The notes under the pieces are model-generated. The model had not been told where the DNA came from and did no database searches. It worked only from the letters and a program-made list of their open reading frames with translations. Below, one piece after another: positions 47,710 through 56,905 of a DNA stretch of 64,000 bases. Positions within the stretch are counted from its first letter, which is position 1. Each line of letters begins with the position of its first letter. Both the position numbers and the translations under genes were made by a program. Source of the DNA: Paenibacillaceae bacterium (GTDB taxonomy: Bacteria; Bacillota; Clostridia; Lachnospirales; Lachnospiraceae); contig SVDS01000005.1 in NCBI GenBank assembly GCA_015057715.1, forward strand, positions 18,585 through 82,584, in the 5' to 3' direction.

Positions 47710-48826
47710 TGAAGAAAATATTATTTGGGCAGAGGAGATCTGGAAGAAAATTGAGACTAAGCTGGAGGCAGAATGTAAGCGTCTCGGTGGAATGATGCCT
47801 TATGTTCCAGAAAATGGGAAATATTATGATATGGGGGTACGGGAACTGACAGCCTGGACCAATGGTTTTTACTCCGGCATCTTGTGGCAGATGTATCATG
47901 TAACAAAGAAGGAGTGCTATCTGGTAAATGCAAGAGAAATTGAGAAACGGCTTGATGGAGCATTTCAAAATTTTACAAAGCTGGATCATGATGTAGGGTT
48001 TCTGTGGCTTCACACGGCAGTAGCGGATTATCGTCTGACCGGAGAAGAGGAGTCCAAAAGCCGGGGACTTCACGCCGCCGGGATTCTTGCAGGCCGCTAC
48101 AATCCCAACGGGCGGTATATTAAAGCGTGGAATGGAGAACGTTCTGGCATAGCCATTGTGGATTGTCTGATGAACCTGCCTCTTCTTTATTGGGCTGCCG
48201 ACCAGTCAGGGGACAGCGCGCTGAGGCAGATTGCCATAAATCATACCGATATGTCCCTTAAGTACATTATCCGACCGGACGGATCCTGTAACCATCTGGT
48301 AGAATTTAATCCTGTTACAGGAGAGTATTTAAATAATCCGGGAGGTCAGGGTTATGAGAGCGGCTCCTCCTGGAGCCGGGGGCAGTCTTGGGGTATTTAC
48401 GGAATGGCGCTGGCTTATAAGTACACAAAGAATGAAGCTTATCTGGATGCAGCCAAACGGGTGGCACATTATTTCTGCGCCAATCTTGCACTAAATGACT
48501 ATGTTCCCATGCTGGATTTCCGTGCTCCAGGGGAACCGGTTTATTATGATACCACAGCTGGAGTTTGTGGGGCATGCGGTCTTTTGGAGCTTTCAGAACA
48601 TGTAAATCCATTGGAAAAAGACTTATATGTGAAGTCAGCAATTCGTTGCCTGAAGGCGGTTACAGGCAGATTTTGCCAGTGGGATCCGGAGATAGATTCT
48701 ATTTTAAATTACGGTTCTGCCAGATATGACAGAGAATCAGATCGCCATGTTCCTATTATCTACGGAGACTATTTTTTAGTAGAGGGCATATTAAGGCTGC
48801 TTAATAAGAATTTTTTGATCTGGTAA
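47693..48826 (+). CDS. Glycoside hydrolase family 88 (unsaturated glucuronyl hydrolase-like)
   Basis: ELTAWTNGFYSGILWQMYHVT, KLDHDVGFLWLHTAVADYRLTG, IVDCLMNLPLLYWAADQSGD, SSWSRGQSWGIYGMALAYKYTKNEAYLDAAKRVAHYF. Confidence 0.9.
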   Translation: MRYRIDEENIIWAEEIWKKIETKLEAECKRLGGMMPYVPENGKYYDMGVRELTAWTNGFYSGILWQMYHVTKKECYLVNAREIEKRLDGAFQNFTKLDHDVGFLWLHTAVADYRLTGEEESKSRGLHAAGILAGRYNPNGRYIKAWNGERSGIAIVDCLMNLPLLYWAADQSGDSALRQIAINHTDMSLKYIIRPDGSCNHLVEFNPVTGEYLNNPGGQGYESGSSWSRGQSWGIYGMALAYKYTKNEAYLDAAKRVAHYFCANLALNDYVPMLDFRAPGEPVYYDTTAGVCGACGLLELSEHVNPLEKDLYVKSAIRCLKAVTGRFCQWDPEIDSILNYGSARYDRESDRHVPIIYGDYFLVEGILRLLNKNFLIW

Positions 48827-48912
48827 AATTTAAGCTGATTTTTAAAATCGAATCGTAGAATATTTCCTTATAGCCTGCTTCAGTACAATATAAAAATTGG
48901 AGAAATAAAGAA

Positions 48913-50031
48913 ATGCAGAAATTAGATCTGAATGAAATTAGAGAAAAATTAAATCTAGTGGTAGATAAACTGTTAAAGCTTGATGAGACCAAAGAAAAAA
49001 CGGGAATCGAAGACTTCCGTGAGGCTGTTGGTTATTTCAAGAGAGATTTTGGTATAAAGGAATGGGACTGGCCTCAGGGCATAGGACTTTATGGGCTTAC
49101 GAAGCTTCAGAAAATTCAGGGGAACGAAGATTACAAAGAATTTCTTATCCACTGGTTTAAAGAGAATATGGAACAAGGTCTCCCATCACGAAATATCAAC
49201 ACCACAGCTCCCCTTTTAGCACTTGTTGATTTAAATGAATCAGTGAAAGATTGTGAATTTGAAGCTCTTTGTTTGGACTGGGCAAATTGGTTGATGAAAT
49301 GTCTTCCAAGAACCGAGGAAGGCGGTTTCCAACACGTTACAAGTGCAAACGGAGACCGTCTTGGAGTCCGTCTGAATGAAAATGAGATGTGGATCGATAC
49401 TCTGTTTATGACCATATTATTCTTAAACAAAATGGGGCTTAAATACAACCGGCAGGATTGGCAGGATGAGGCCTATTATCAGGTGCTGATGCACATTAAG
49501 TACTTATATGATAAGAATTCAGGACTGTTTTATCATGGCTGGACCTTTAATGAAAGAAATAACTTCGGCGGTGTATTCTGGTGCAGAGGCAACAGCTGGT
49601 TTACCGTTGGAATTCTGGAATATATGGAGATGTTTAAAGGCACCATGAATTCCCCAATCAGGCAGCTTGTCACAGAAACATATAAGTCTCAGGTACATGC
49701 CCTCATTAAGCTTCAGAGCAAAAACGGACTTTGGCATACAGTTCTTGACGACAAGGACAGCTATGAAGAGGTGTCAGGCTCTGCAGCTATTGCAGCAGGC
49801 ATTATAAAGGGCATCAAGATGGGAATTCTTGATGATACTTACTTGGAATGCGCGTATGCTGCTATACGGGGCATTCTAAAGAACATCGACAAGGAGGGAA
49901 CCGTGCTTCATGTTTCCGGAGGAACAGGAATGGGGCGTGACAAAGAGCATTATAAGAACATTCTTATAGCACCTATGGCCTATGGACAGTCGTTGACCAT
50001 ATTAGCACTTTGTGAAGCGATTAATCTATAA
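48913..50031 (+). CDS. Glycoside hydrolase family 105 (unsaturated rhamnogalacturonyl hydrolase-like)
   Basis: WPQGIGLYGLTKLQ, ENEMWIDTLFMTILFLNKMGLKY, GLFYHGWTFNERNNFGGVFWCRGNSWFTVGILEYMEMF, GLWHTVLDDKDSYEEVSGSAAIAAGIIKGIK. Confidence 0.9.
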   Translation: MQKLDLNEIREKLNLVVDKLLKLDETKEKTGIEDFREAVGYFKRDFGIKEWDWPQGIGLYGLTKLQKIQGNEDYKEFLIHWFKENMEQGLPSRNINTTAPLLALVDLNESVKDCEFEALCLDWANWLMKCLPRTEEGGFQHVTSANGDRLGVRLNENEMWIDTLFMTILFLNKMGLKYNRQDWQDEAYYQVLMHIKYLYDKNSGLFYHGWTFNERNNFGGVFWCRGNSWFTVGILEYMEMFKGTMNSPIRQLVTETYKSQVHALIKLQSKNGLWHTVLDDKDSYEEVSGSAAIAAGIIKGIKMGILDDTYLECAYAAIRGILKNIDKEGTVLHVSGGTGMGRDKEHYKNILIAPMAYGQSLTILALCEAINL

Positions 50032-50043
50032 ATGTTAATAATT

Positions 50044-50088
50044 GATAAGCTCAGGAGATTTTAATACTCTGCGGGCTTATCTTTTTTT
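50044..50088 (+). terminator. Rho-independent terminator after GH105
   Basis: GATAAGCTC / GGGCTTATC followed by TTTTTTT. Confidence 0.8.
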
Positions 50089-50356
50089 GTATGACAGTTT
50101 AAGGATGGCTATATGTATGTGGTCTTTCGTATTTGATGGGGCTGGAGACTGGTACTTCCTGGAACATTCAGTAGGTGAGTTTTTGTAAGTGCTTATGCAT
50201 TAATCCAGGAGGAAGGCATGTGGGAATCCCGCTTTTCCATTTCACTACTGTCTTTATACAAAAAATGCTACTCCATTGCAAATTTATCCTACTTTTGTTT
50301 TCCTATATTCTCTAGTATAATGAAATAATACAGTTAAATGACAAGGAGGGGAGTCT

Positions 50357-51397
50357 ATGCAAAACGGGAAAAAGGGTCTGCTTTTTTTAATGCTTGCCGG
50401 GTTATCCGGAATCGTGTTCCTTACACTCTTAACCTCCTCTTTTTATGGATATGTGCTCAAAAAGATCGGAGTGGAGCATGCGGAAAACACGGTAACATAC
50501 CGGTATCATTACGTAATGATAATTGACAATTTAGATTCCCAGTTCTGGAATGACGTATACCAGAGTGTGAAAGAAGAAGCAGCACAATACGATGCATTTG
50601 TGGAACTGAAGGGGAAAAACCAGTCATCGGAGTATTCCACCCTGGATTTTATGGATATGAGTATCGCTGCCAAAGTGGATGGGATCCTACTTGAATTTAC
50701 CGGAGAACAAATGCTGGAAGAACGGATCAACGAAGCGGCCAGGAACGGAATTCCGGTGGTAACCATTTTAAATGATGCCCCTAACACAGAGCGGAAAAGC
50801 TACGTAGGGATCAATTCCTACCAGCTAGGGCAGGAATACGGCAATCAGATCTTGAAAATCCTTCCTGACCACGAGGGTATCACCCGGGTTATGATGCTGC
50901 TCCACGATAATTCCATAGACAGCAATCAGGCACAGATCTTTAATCAGATTAATAACCGTATGGTTACTACAAAAGAAAATGCAGACAGAATTAAAGTGGA
51001 AGAAATCAGGATTCCTTCCGGAAGAGCCTTTGAATCAGAAGAGATTGTCCGAAACCTTTTTCAAAATCCACAGGGGCCGCCGGACGTGATTGTATGCATG
51101 GATGAGGTGGATACGGAAGCGGTTTACCAGGCAGTGATTGATTATAACAGAGTGGGAAAAACCCAGGTGATTGGCTATTATAAATCAAAAGCAGCGTTAG
51201 AGGCAGTAGAGAAGGGTACCATGGCAATGACTCTATGCATTGATACCAGTCAAATGGGCAAATATAGCGTACAGGCACTGACGGAATCAATAAAGGATGG
51301 GCGAACCAATTCCTTTTACAGTGTAGATCTGCAGTTTGTTACAGAGGAACAGGTTCCGCAATACAAGAGGCAGGAGCGTAAAGCCCATGAAAAATAA
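50357..51397 (+). CDS. Membrane-anchored periplasmic-binding-protein-like sugar sensor (XylFII-like)
   Basis: N-terminal TM (GLLFLMLAGLSGIVFLTLLTSSFYGYVL), then type I PBP fold (YHYVMIIDNLDSQFWNDVYQSVKEEAAQYDAFVELKGKN...VDGILLEFTGEQMLEERINEAARNGIPVVTILNDAP). Overlaps the downstream HK gene. Confidence 0.82.
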   Translation: MQNGKKGLLFLMLAGLSGIVFLTLLTSSFYGYVLKKIGVEHAENTVTYRYHYVMIIDNLDSQFWNDVYQSVKEEAAQYDAFVELKGKNQSSEYSTLDFMDMSIAAKVDGILLEFTGEQMLEERINEAARNGIPVVTILNDAPNTERKSYVGINSYQLGQEYGNQILKILPDHEGITRVMMLLHDNSIDSNQAQIFNQINNRMVTTKENADRIKVEEIRIPSGRAFESEEIVRNLFQNPQGPPDVIVCMDEVDTEAVYQAVIDYNRVGKTQVIGYYKSKAALEAVEKGTMAMTLCIDTSQMGKYSVQALTESIKDGRTNSFYSVDLQFVTEEQVPQYKRQERKAHEK

Positions 51398-52901
51398 GCC
51401 AAATACAATCTGGGAGAATTTACCCATTACCAGAAAGCTTTTTCTGGAAATAGCGGTAACAGCAGTAGTTCTCTTTGCCAGCAACCTGTTTATCTATGCC
51501 CAGATCAATCAGATGGTGGAACGGATGAATTCCGTTTATATGAGCAATGTGAATCTAAACGAATTATCCGATGCGCTAACCAATGTTCAGAACTTCATGT
51601 ACAAATACTTACAGGTAAAAGACTCCGAGTCATTAATGGATTATTACCGGTCAGAACAGGATTACAGGAAACTTTTAGATGGACTGAATGTGCTGGTAAC
51701 GGACAACCCTGTACAGCTTCTGGAGAAAAATATCCGGAATATGTCTGACAGCTATCTGGCGGTTACAGACGAAACAGTACAGGCAAAGCGGGGACAGAAT
51801 GTAGAAAAGTACAAAAGCTCCTATGAATCCGCATTAAAGCTTTACCAGTTTATAAACCACGATATTGCTGTTCTTAACAGCAGGCAGTTTAAGAACAACT
51901 CCGCCAGCTATCAGACTCTTCAGGCTGCGCTCCAGTATTTAGAGGTGATCAGCTCTGTTATACTGGTTATCGTTATGATTATCAGCCTCTCAGTGATGAT
52001 GATGATGACCAGAGACATTGTTACCCCACTCACCAGTCTGGCCCATACGGCAAAGCTGGTTGGACAGGGGAATTTTCATGTAAAGGTACCTTATATCCGT
52101 TCGGGTGACGAACTTGGGATTGTAACCAATACATTTAATCAAATGGTGGACAGTTTGGCCGATTATGTGAATAAAATTAAAGAGAGTGCTGAAAAAGAGC
52201 AGGAGATGAAGGAACGGGAGCTTTTAATGGAAAACCATCTAAAGGAAGCCCGTTTACGTTATCTGCAGTCCCAGATTAATCCTCATTTTCTGTTTAACTC
52301 TCTCAATGCAGGCGTACAGCTGGCGATGATGGAAGATGCAGAGAAAACCTCGGTATTCATGGAAAAAATGGCAGATTTCTTTCGGTACAATGTAAAGAAA
52401 GGTGCGGAGGATGCCACCATTCGGGAAGAAGTAGGAACGGTTGAAAACTATATTTACATTTTAAATGTCCGGTTTGCGGGTGATATTCACTATGAATCAA
52501 GCCTGGAGGAAGATGCTTTGGACTATTCCATGCCCAGCATGACCCTGCAGCCGCTGGTAGAGAATGCAGTAACACACGGAATCAGGAATATCAGCTGGCC
52601 GGGAAATATCCGTCTCTCTGTAAAAAATAAGGAAGATGCCATAGAAATCCGAATTGATGATAATGGAAAGGGAATTGAGAAAGAAAAATTAAAGCGGATT
52701 CAGGAAGGTGTAAAAATCCAGGAAGATACCACATCGACCGGAATCGGTATTTATAACGTGATATCCCGTCTGGAGCTTTATTATAATCAAAAGGAACTGT
52801 TTTCCATTGTCAGTGAAGGGGAGGATCAAGGAACTTCAGTAATTTTACGGATTCCTAAAAAGGGGGAAGAGATACATGTTTCGGATACTGGTTGCAGATG
52901 A
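51387..52901 (+). CDS. LytS/YesM-type sensor histidine kinase
   Basis: Start MKNKPNTIWENLPITRK; HAMP region; RYLQSQINPHFLFNSLNAGVQLAMMEDAEKTSVFMEKMADFFRYNVK; LQPLVENAVTHGI; DDNGKGI. Confidence 0.92.
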   Translation: MKNKPNTIWENLPITRKLFLEIAVTAVVLFASNLFIYAQINQMVERMNSVYMSNVNLNELSDALTNVQNFMYKYLQVKDSESLMDYYRSEQDYRKLLDGLNVLVTDNPVQLLEKNIRNMSDSYLAVTDETVQAKRGQNVEKYKSSYESALKLYQFINHDIAVLNSRQFKNNSASYQTLQAALQYLEVISSVILVIVMIISLSVMMMMTRDIVTPLTSLAHTAKLVGQGNFHVKVPYIRSGDELGIVTNTFNQMVDSLADYVNKIKESAEKEQEMKERELLMENHLKEARLRYLQSQINPHFLFNSLNAGVQLAMMEDAEKTSVFMEKMADFFRYNVKKGAEDATIREEVGTVENYIYILNVRFAGDIHYESSLEEDALDYSMPSMTLQPLVENAVTHGIRNISWPGNIRLSVKNKEDAIEIRIDDNGKGIEKEKLKRIQEGVKIQEDTTSTGIGIYNVISRLELYYNQKELFSIVSEGEDQGTSVILRIPKKGEEIHVSDTGCR

Positions 52902-54462
52902 TGAAGGGATTATGCTGGAATCCATACGGAGTATTATTGAATCAAACTTTAAAAGTGAGTGTGAGATTGTCTGTGTAAAGACTGGAAGGGCGGTAATTGA
53001 ACAGGCCGGTCAGTTCCGTCCGGATATTGCTTTTGTAGACATTCAGATGCCTGGATTAAGCGGAATTCAGGCAATCAGGGAGATACGTAAATTTAATCAG
53101 ACCATGGTATTTATTATTATGACAGCCTTTGATAAGTTTTCTTATGCCCAGGAAGCGGTGAATCTTGGCGTGATGGAATTTATTATGAAGCCCGTAAATA
53201 AGAAGAAAATTCTGGATGTCTGCGTGAAAGCCATGCATCAGGTTGAGGAGGCAAGGCAGAAGATCAGTGATGATCTAAAGATAAGAGAACGCCTGGAAAT
53301 CGTCGTTCCCATGATCGAAAGCGGGTTTATTTACACCATACTTCAGGAAGATTCAGACCCCCTTCACAGCGGGTACCCGGAGATGCTTGATATCCGAAAG
53401 CCTTATGGTTTCATTGTGGTTTTGGAATTCGGGGACAGCATGGAGGGGGGAACCATGACCAATGCCATCGGAGTGGGGGTGAAGGTCAATAAATATTACA
53501 GCATGGTGCGGGAAATTCTTAAAGACTATTTTGAATGCGTCATCGGTCCCGCCATGGGGAACAGGCTGGTTTTGTTTCTTTCCTTTGATCAGGAAAAGAT
53601 GCAGTATGAAAAGCGGGTGGAAGTGATCACAAGAACCAGGAACATGATTCATAAGCTGGAAAACAGCATGGACATAAAGTGCAGAGGCGGAATCGGATCA
53701 GTGAAACCTCTGGCGGAAATCCGCCATTCCTATACGGAGGCATTAAAATCCTTAAGAGAAAGTGACAGCCATGTGGTGCATATTACCGATATTCCGGCGG
53801 TGGCGGAATACGATGGGGAATATCCTCTCGATCTGGAGAACCAGTACCTCCAAAGAGGTATGAAAGCAGACCGGGAGGGTGCGTTATCCTGTGCCAATGA
53901 ATTTTTTGACTGGATGCTGGTGCATGACGGTGATATGAGATCCAACATTGAAATCAAGGTTCTGGAACTGGTGATGAGACTGGAGCGGAGGGCCTTTGAA
54001 GCAGGAAATGTCCGCTACGGATTCCGTTACCGGGAAAACTATATGGCAGAATTAAAGGAAGCAGCTGACGGAGAAGGGGTGCGGCGCTGGTTCTTAAGTA
54101 AAACCAGGGATATCTGCGATAAGATCAGTACCTCCAGGGAGCGGGAATTTGAAAATGTGGTATCAAGGGTCAAGGGGTATATCGACGAGAACTACGCCAG
54201 GGATATTTCTCTTGACGATGTATCGCGAATGGTGGACATCAGCCCCTATTATTTCAGCAAGCTGTTCAAACAGGAGGTAGGGGAGAATTTCATTGAATAT
54301 GTGACCAGAACCAGAATCAAAAACGCCAGAAGGCTGCTGGAGGATCCCAGATACAGCATCAAAGAGATCTGTGTGATGTCCGGCTACAGTGATCCCAATT
54401 ATTTCAGCAGGATTTTTAAGAAATATGAAGGGATGACACCAACCGAATACAGGGAGAGGTAA
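52876..54462 (+). CDS. YesN-type response regulator with AraC HTH
   Basis: MFRILVADDEGIMLESIRSIIES...DIAFVDIQMPGLSGIQAI...DISPYYFSKLFKQEVGENFIEYVTRTRIKNARRLLEDPRYSIKEICVMSGYSDPNYFSRIFKKYEGMTPTEYRER. Confidence 0.93.
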   Translation: MFRILVADDEGIMLESIRSIIESNFKSECEIVCVKTGRAVIEQAGQFRPDIAFVDIQMPGLSGIQAIREIRKFNQTMVFIIMTAFDKFSYAQEAVNLGVMEFIMKPVNKKKILDVCVKAMHQVEEARQKISDDLKIRERLEIVVPMIESGFIYTILQEDSDPLHSGYPEMLDIRKPYGFIVVLEFGDSMEGGTMTNAIGVGVKVNKYYSMVREILKDYFECVIGPAMGNRLVLFLSFDQEKMQYEKRVEVITRTRNMIHKLENSMDIKCRGGIGSVKPLAEIRHSYTEALKSLRESDSHVVHITDIPAVAEYDGEYPLDLENQYLQRGMKADREGALSCANEFFDWMLVHDGDMRSNIEIKVLELVMRLERRAFEAGNVRYGFRYRENYMAELKEAADGEGVRRWFLSKTRDICDKISTSREREFENVVSRVKGYIDENYARDISLDDVSRMVDISPYYFSKLFKQEVGENFIEYVTRTRIKNARRLLEDPRYSIKEICVMSGYSDPNYFSRIFKKYEGMTPTEYRER

Positions 54463-54466
54463 GGTT

Positions 54467-55519
54467 ATGAAAATGTGGGGCGGGAGGTTATTACTGATGG
54501 TATTGGCCTGCTGTATTCTGATGTCAGGGTGCAGACAGGCAAAGGTTGAGACTGCAGAGCAGGAACAGGAAAAGGCGGGGGAGAGGCCTTTGCAGATCGG
54601 TCTGAGCATTGATTCATTTGTCATCGAACGGTGGATCAGAGACCGGGATGTCTTCGTTTCTGCTGCAAAAGAAATGGGTGCGGAAGTCAATGTACAGAAT
54701 GCCAACGGTGATGTTAACGAACAGATCGAGCAGATCCAGTATTTTATTAAGAAGCAGATGGACGTCATTGTGGTGGTGGCGGGTGACTGCGAGGCACTGT
54801 CAGATGTGATGAAGAAAGCAAAGGCGGCAGGAATCAAGACCATGAGCTATGACCGCCTGGTTTTAAATGCAAACAGTGATATGTACATCTCATTTGACAA
54901 CAAGGGCGTGGGGAGTCTGATGGCAGAAAATCTGGTTCAGAACATACCTGAGGGCGGAAAAGTCATCATGATTCAGGGACCAGAATCCGATCATAATGTT
55001 GCAATGATCCGTGAGGGCTTTCAATCAGTTTTAGAAGGTAAAAATTTAGATGTGGTCTATCAGAACAATTGCGAAGGGTGGCTTGCGGAGCACGCCTACG
55101 ATTATGCCAAGGAAGCACTTGAAAAATATCCGGATGTGAAGGGAATCATGTGCGGAAATGACGATCTGGCCACCCAGGTTTTCAAAGTGCTATCCGAAGA
55201 CCGGCTGGCTGGGAAGGTGTGTCTTGTTGGTCAGGACGGTGATTTAATGGCCTGCCAGCGGATTGTGGAGGGCACCCAGAATATGACTGCTTTTAAATCG
55301 GTGGAAGAGGAGGCCAGACTGGCGGCGGAGTATGCGGTTAAGCTGGGGAAGGGGGAGCCCTTAACGGGAATCGACCAGACCATTCACGACGGAACCTATG
55401 ATGTCCCGTATCTGGAGCTGAATCCGGTAGCAGTTACCCGGGAAAACATGGATTCTGTCATCATTCAGGGAGGTTTCCATGCCAGGGAAGATGTATATTT
55501 AAATGTCATACAGCAGTAG
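54467..55519 (+). CDS. XylF-like sugar-binding lipoprotein
   Basis: Lipobox ILMSGCRQ; LQIGLSIDSFVIERWIRDRDVFVSAAKEMGAEVNVQNANGDVNEQIEQIQYFIKKQMDVIVVVAGDCEALSDVMKKAKAAGIKTMSYDRLV. Confidence 0.9.
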   Translation: MKMWGGRLLLMVLACCILMSGCRQAKVETAEQEQEKAGERPLQIGLSIDSFVIERWIRDRDVFVSAAKEMGAEVNVQNANGDVNEQIEQIQYFIKKQMDVIVVVAGDCEALSDVMKKAKAAGIKTMSYDRLVLNANSDMYISFDNKGVGSLMAENLVQNIPEGGKVIMIQGPESDHNVAMIREGFQSVLEGKNLDVVYQNNCEGWLAEHAYDYAKEALEKYPDVKGIMCGNDDLATQVFKVLSEDRLAGKVCLVGQDGDLMACQRIVEGTQNMTAFKSVEEEARLAAEYAVKLGKGEPLTGIDQTIHDGTYDVPYLELNPVAVTRENMDSVIIQGGFHAREDVYLNVIQQ

Positions 55520-55535
55520 CATTTTTTTGCCAGTT

Positions 55536-55567
55536 AAAAAAGTCCTGTTCACCCAGGGCTTTTTTTA
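55536..55567 (+). terminator. Rho-independent terminator separating XylF-like gene from chvE-like gene
   Basis: AAAAAAGTCCT GTTCACCC AGGGCTTTTTTT. Confidence 0.82.
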
Positions 55568-55663
55568 TGTGGATGAATCCGTGCTAACGGTTGGCAAACA
55601 AGTCCTGATTCCTTCATGCTAAAATATGCATATCAAAAACAAGTATTGGAGGAGGATTTATCA

Positions 55664-56827
55664 ATGAAAAGAAAACTTTTAGCAGTCGCAATGACTCTTG
55701 CCATGACGGCAGGAATGCTGGCTGGGTGCAGCGGGGGAAGCAAGGCACCGGAAACGAAAGCTCCAGAGACGACTACTACGGCAGCAGCTGCTGAGACAAC
55801 CAAAGCAGCAGAAACCACTGCTGCAGCAGCAAAAACAGAAAAGAAAGACGGAGTTTTAATTGGTGTTGCCATGCCAACCAAGGATTTGCAAAGATGGAAT
55901 CAGGATGGCTCCAACATGAAGAAAGAACTGGAAGCTGCAGGCTATAAAGTAGATTTACAGTATGCCAGCAACGATGTTCAGACTCAGGTTTCCCAGATTG
56001 AGAACATGATCTCCAATGGCTGCAAAATGTTAGTTATCGCTTCTATCGACGGAAGTTCTTTAGGTGAACCACTTTCTCAGGCAAAATCCATGGGAATTCC
56101 GGTTATCGCTTACGACCGTCTGATCATGAACTCTGATGCAGTTACATATTACGCTACCTTTGATAACTACAAAGTAGGCCAGAAGCAGGGCGAATATTTA
56201 GAGAAATCCCTTGGACTTGACAAAGCCGGTGATCCGAAGAATATCGAATTCTTCACAGGCGATCCTGCTGATAATAACTGCAAGTTCTTCTTCGGAGGAG
56301 CTATGGATGTTTTAAAGAAATATGTAGACAACGGCAGACTGGTTGTTAAATCTGGCCAGACAGCATTTGAGCAGGTTGCAACCGAGAAATGGGATTCTGA
56401 GAAAGCTCAGAACCGTATGGATACCATTATCGCAGGCAACTATTCAGACGGAACCGTACTTGACGCAGTTCTCTGCTCTAACGACTCCACCGCTCTTGGT
56501 GTTGAGAATGCACTTGCTTCTTCTTACACCGGAAAATATCCAATTATCACAGGTCAGGACTGCGATATTGCAAACGTAAAGAACATGATCCAGGGAAAAC
56601 AGGCTATGAGCGTATTTAAAGATACCAGAACTCTGGCTACCCAGGTAGTTAAGATGGTAGATTCTGTTATGCAGGGCGGCAAAGCTGAGATCAACGATAC
56701 CAAGTCCTATGACAACGGAACCGGAATCATTCCAACCTATCTTTGCGATCCAGTGGTTGTTACCGTTGACAACTATAAAGAAATGCTGATCACCTCCGGT
56801 TATTATACCGAAGACCAGTTAAAGTAA
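55664..56827 (+). CDS. chvE: ChvE-like multiple-monosaccharide ABC transporter substrate-binding lipoprotein
   Basis: Start MKRKLLAVAMTLAMTAGMLAGCSGG; Ala/Thr-rich linker; IGVAMPTKDLQRWNQDGSNMKKELEAAGYKVDLQYASNDVQTQVSQIENMISNGCKMLVIASIDGSSLGEPLSQAKSMGIPVIAYDRLI. Confidence 0.9.
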   Translation: MKRKLLAVAMTLAMTAGMLAGCSGGSKAPETKAPETTTTAAAAETTKAAETTAAAAKTEKKDGVLIGVAMPTKDLQRWNQDGSNMKKELEAAGYKVDLQYASNDVQTQVSQIENMISNGCKMLVIASIDGSSLGEPLSQAKSMGIPVIAYDRLIMNSDAVTYYATFDNYKVGQKQGEYLEKSLGLDKAGDPKNIEFFTGDPADNNCKFFFGGAMDVLKKYVDNGRLVVKSGQTAFEQVATEKWDSEKAQNRMDTIIAGNYSDGTVLDAVLCSNDSTALGVENALASSYTGKYPIITGQDCDIANVKNMIQGKQAMSVFKDTRTLATQVVKMVDSVMQGGKAEINDTKSYDNGTGIIPTYLCDPVVVTVDNYKEMLITSGYYTEDQLK

Positions 56828-56845
56828 TCAGGCGGATTTCCTTAT

Positions 56846-56879
56846 AGGGGACGGCTTTTATCAATGAAAGCCGTCCTCT
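56846..56879 (+). other. RNA hairpin immediately after chvE-like gene
   Basis: AGGGGACGGCTTT / AAAGCCGTCCTCT, 13 bp with one G-U; no T tract. Confidence 0.7.
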
Positions 56880-56905
56880 GAATATATAAAGAGGGAGGGA
56901 TATTC

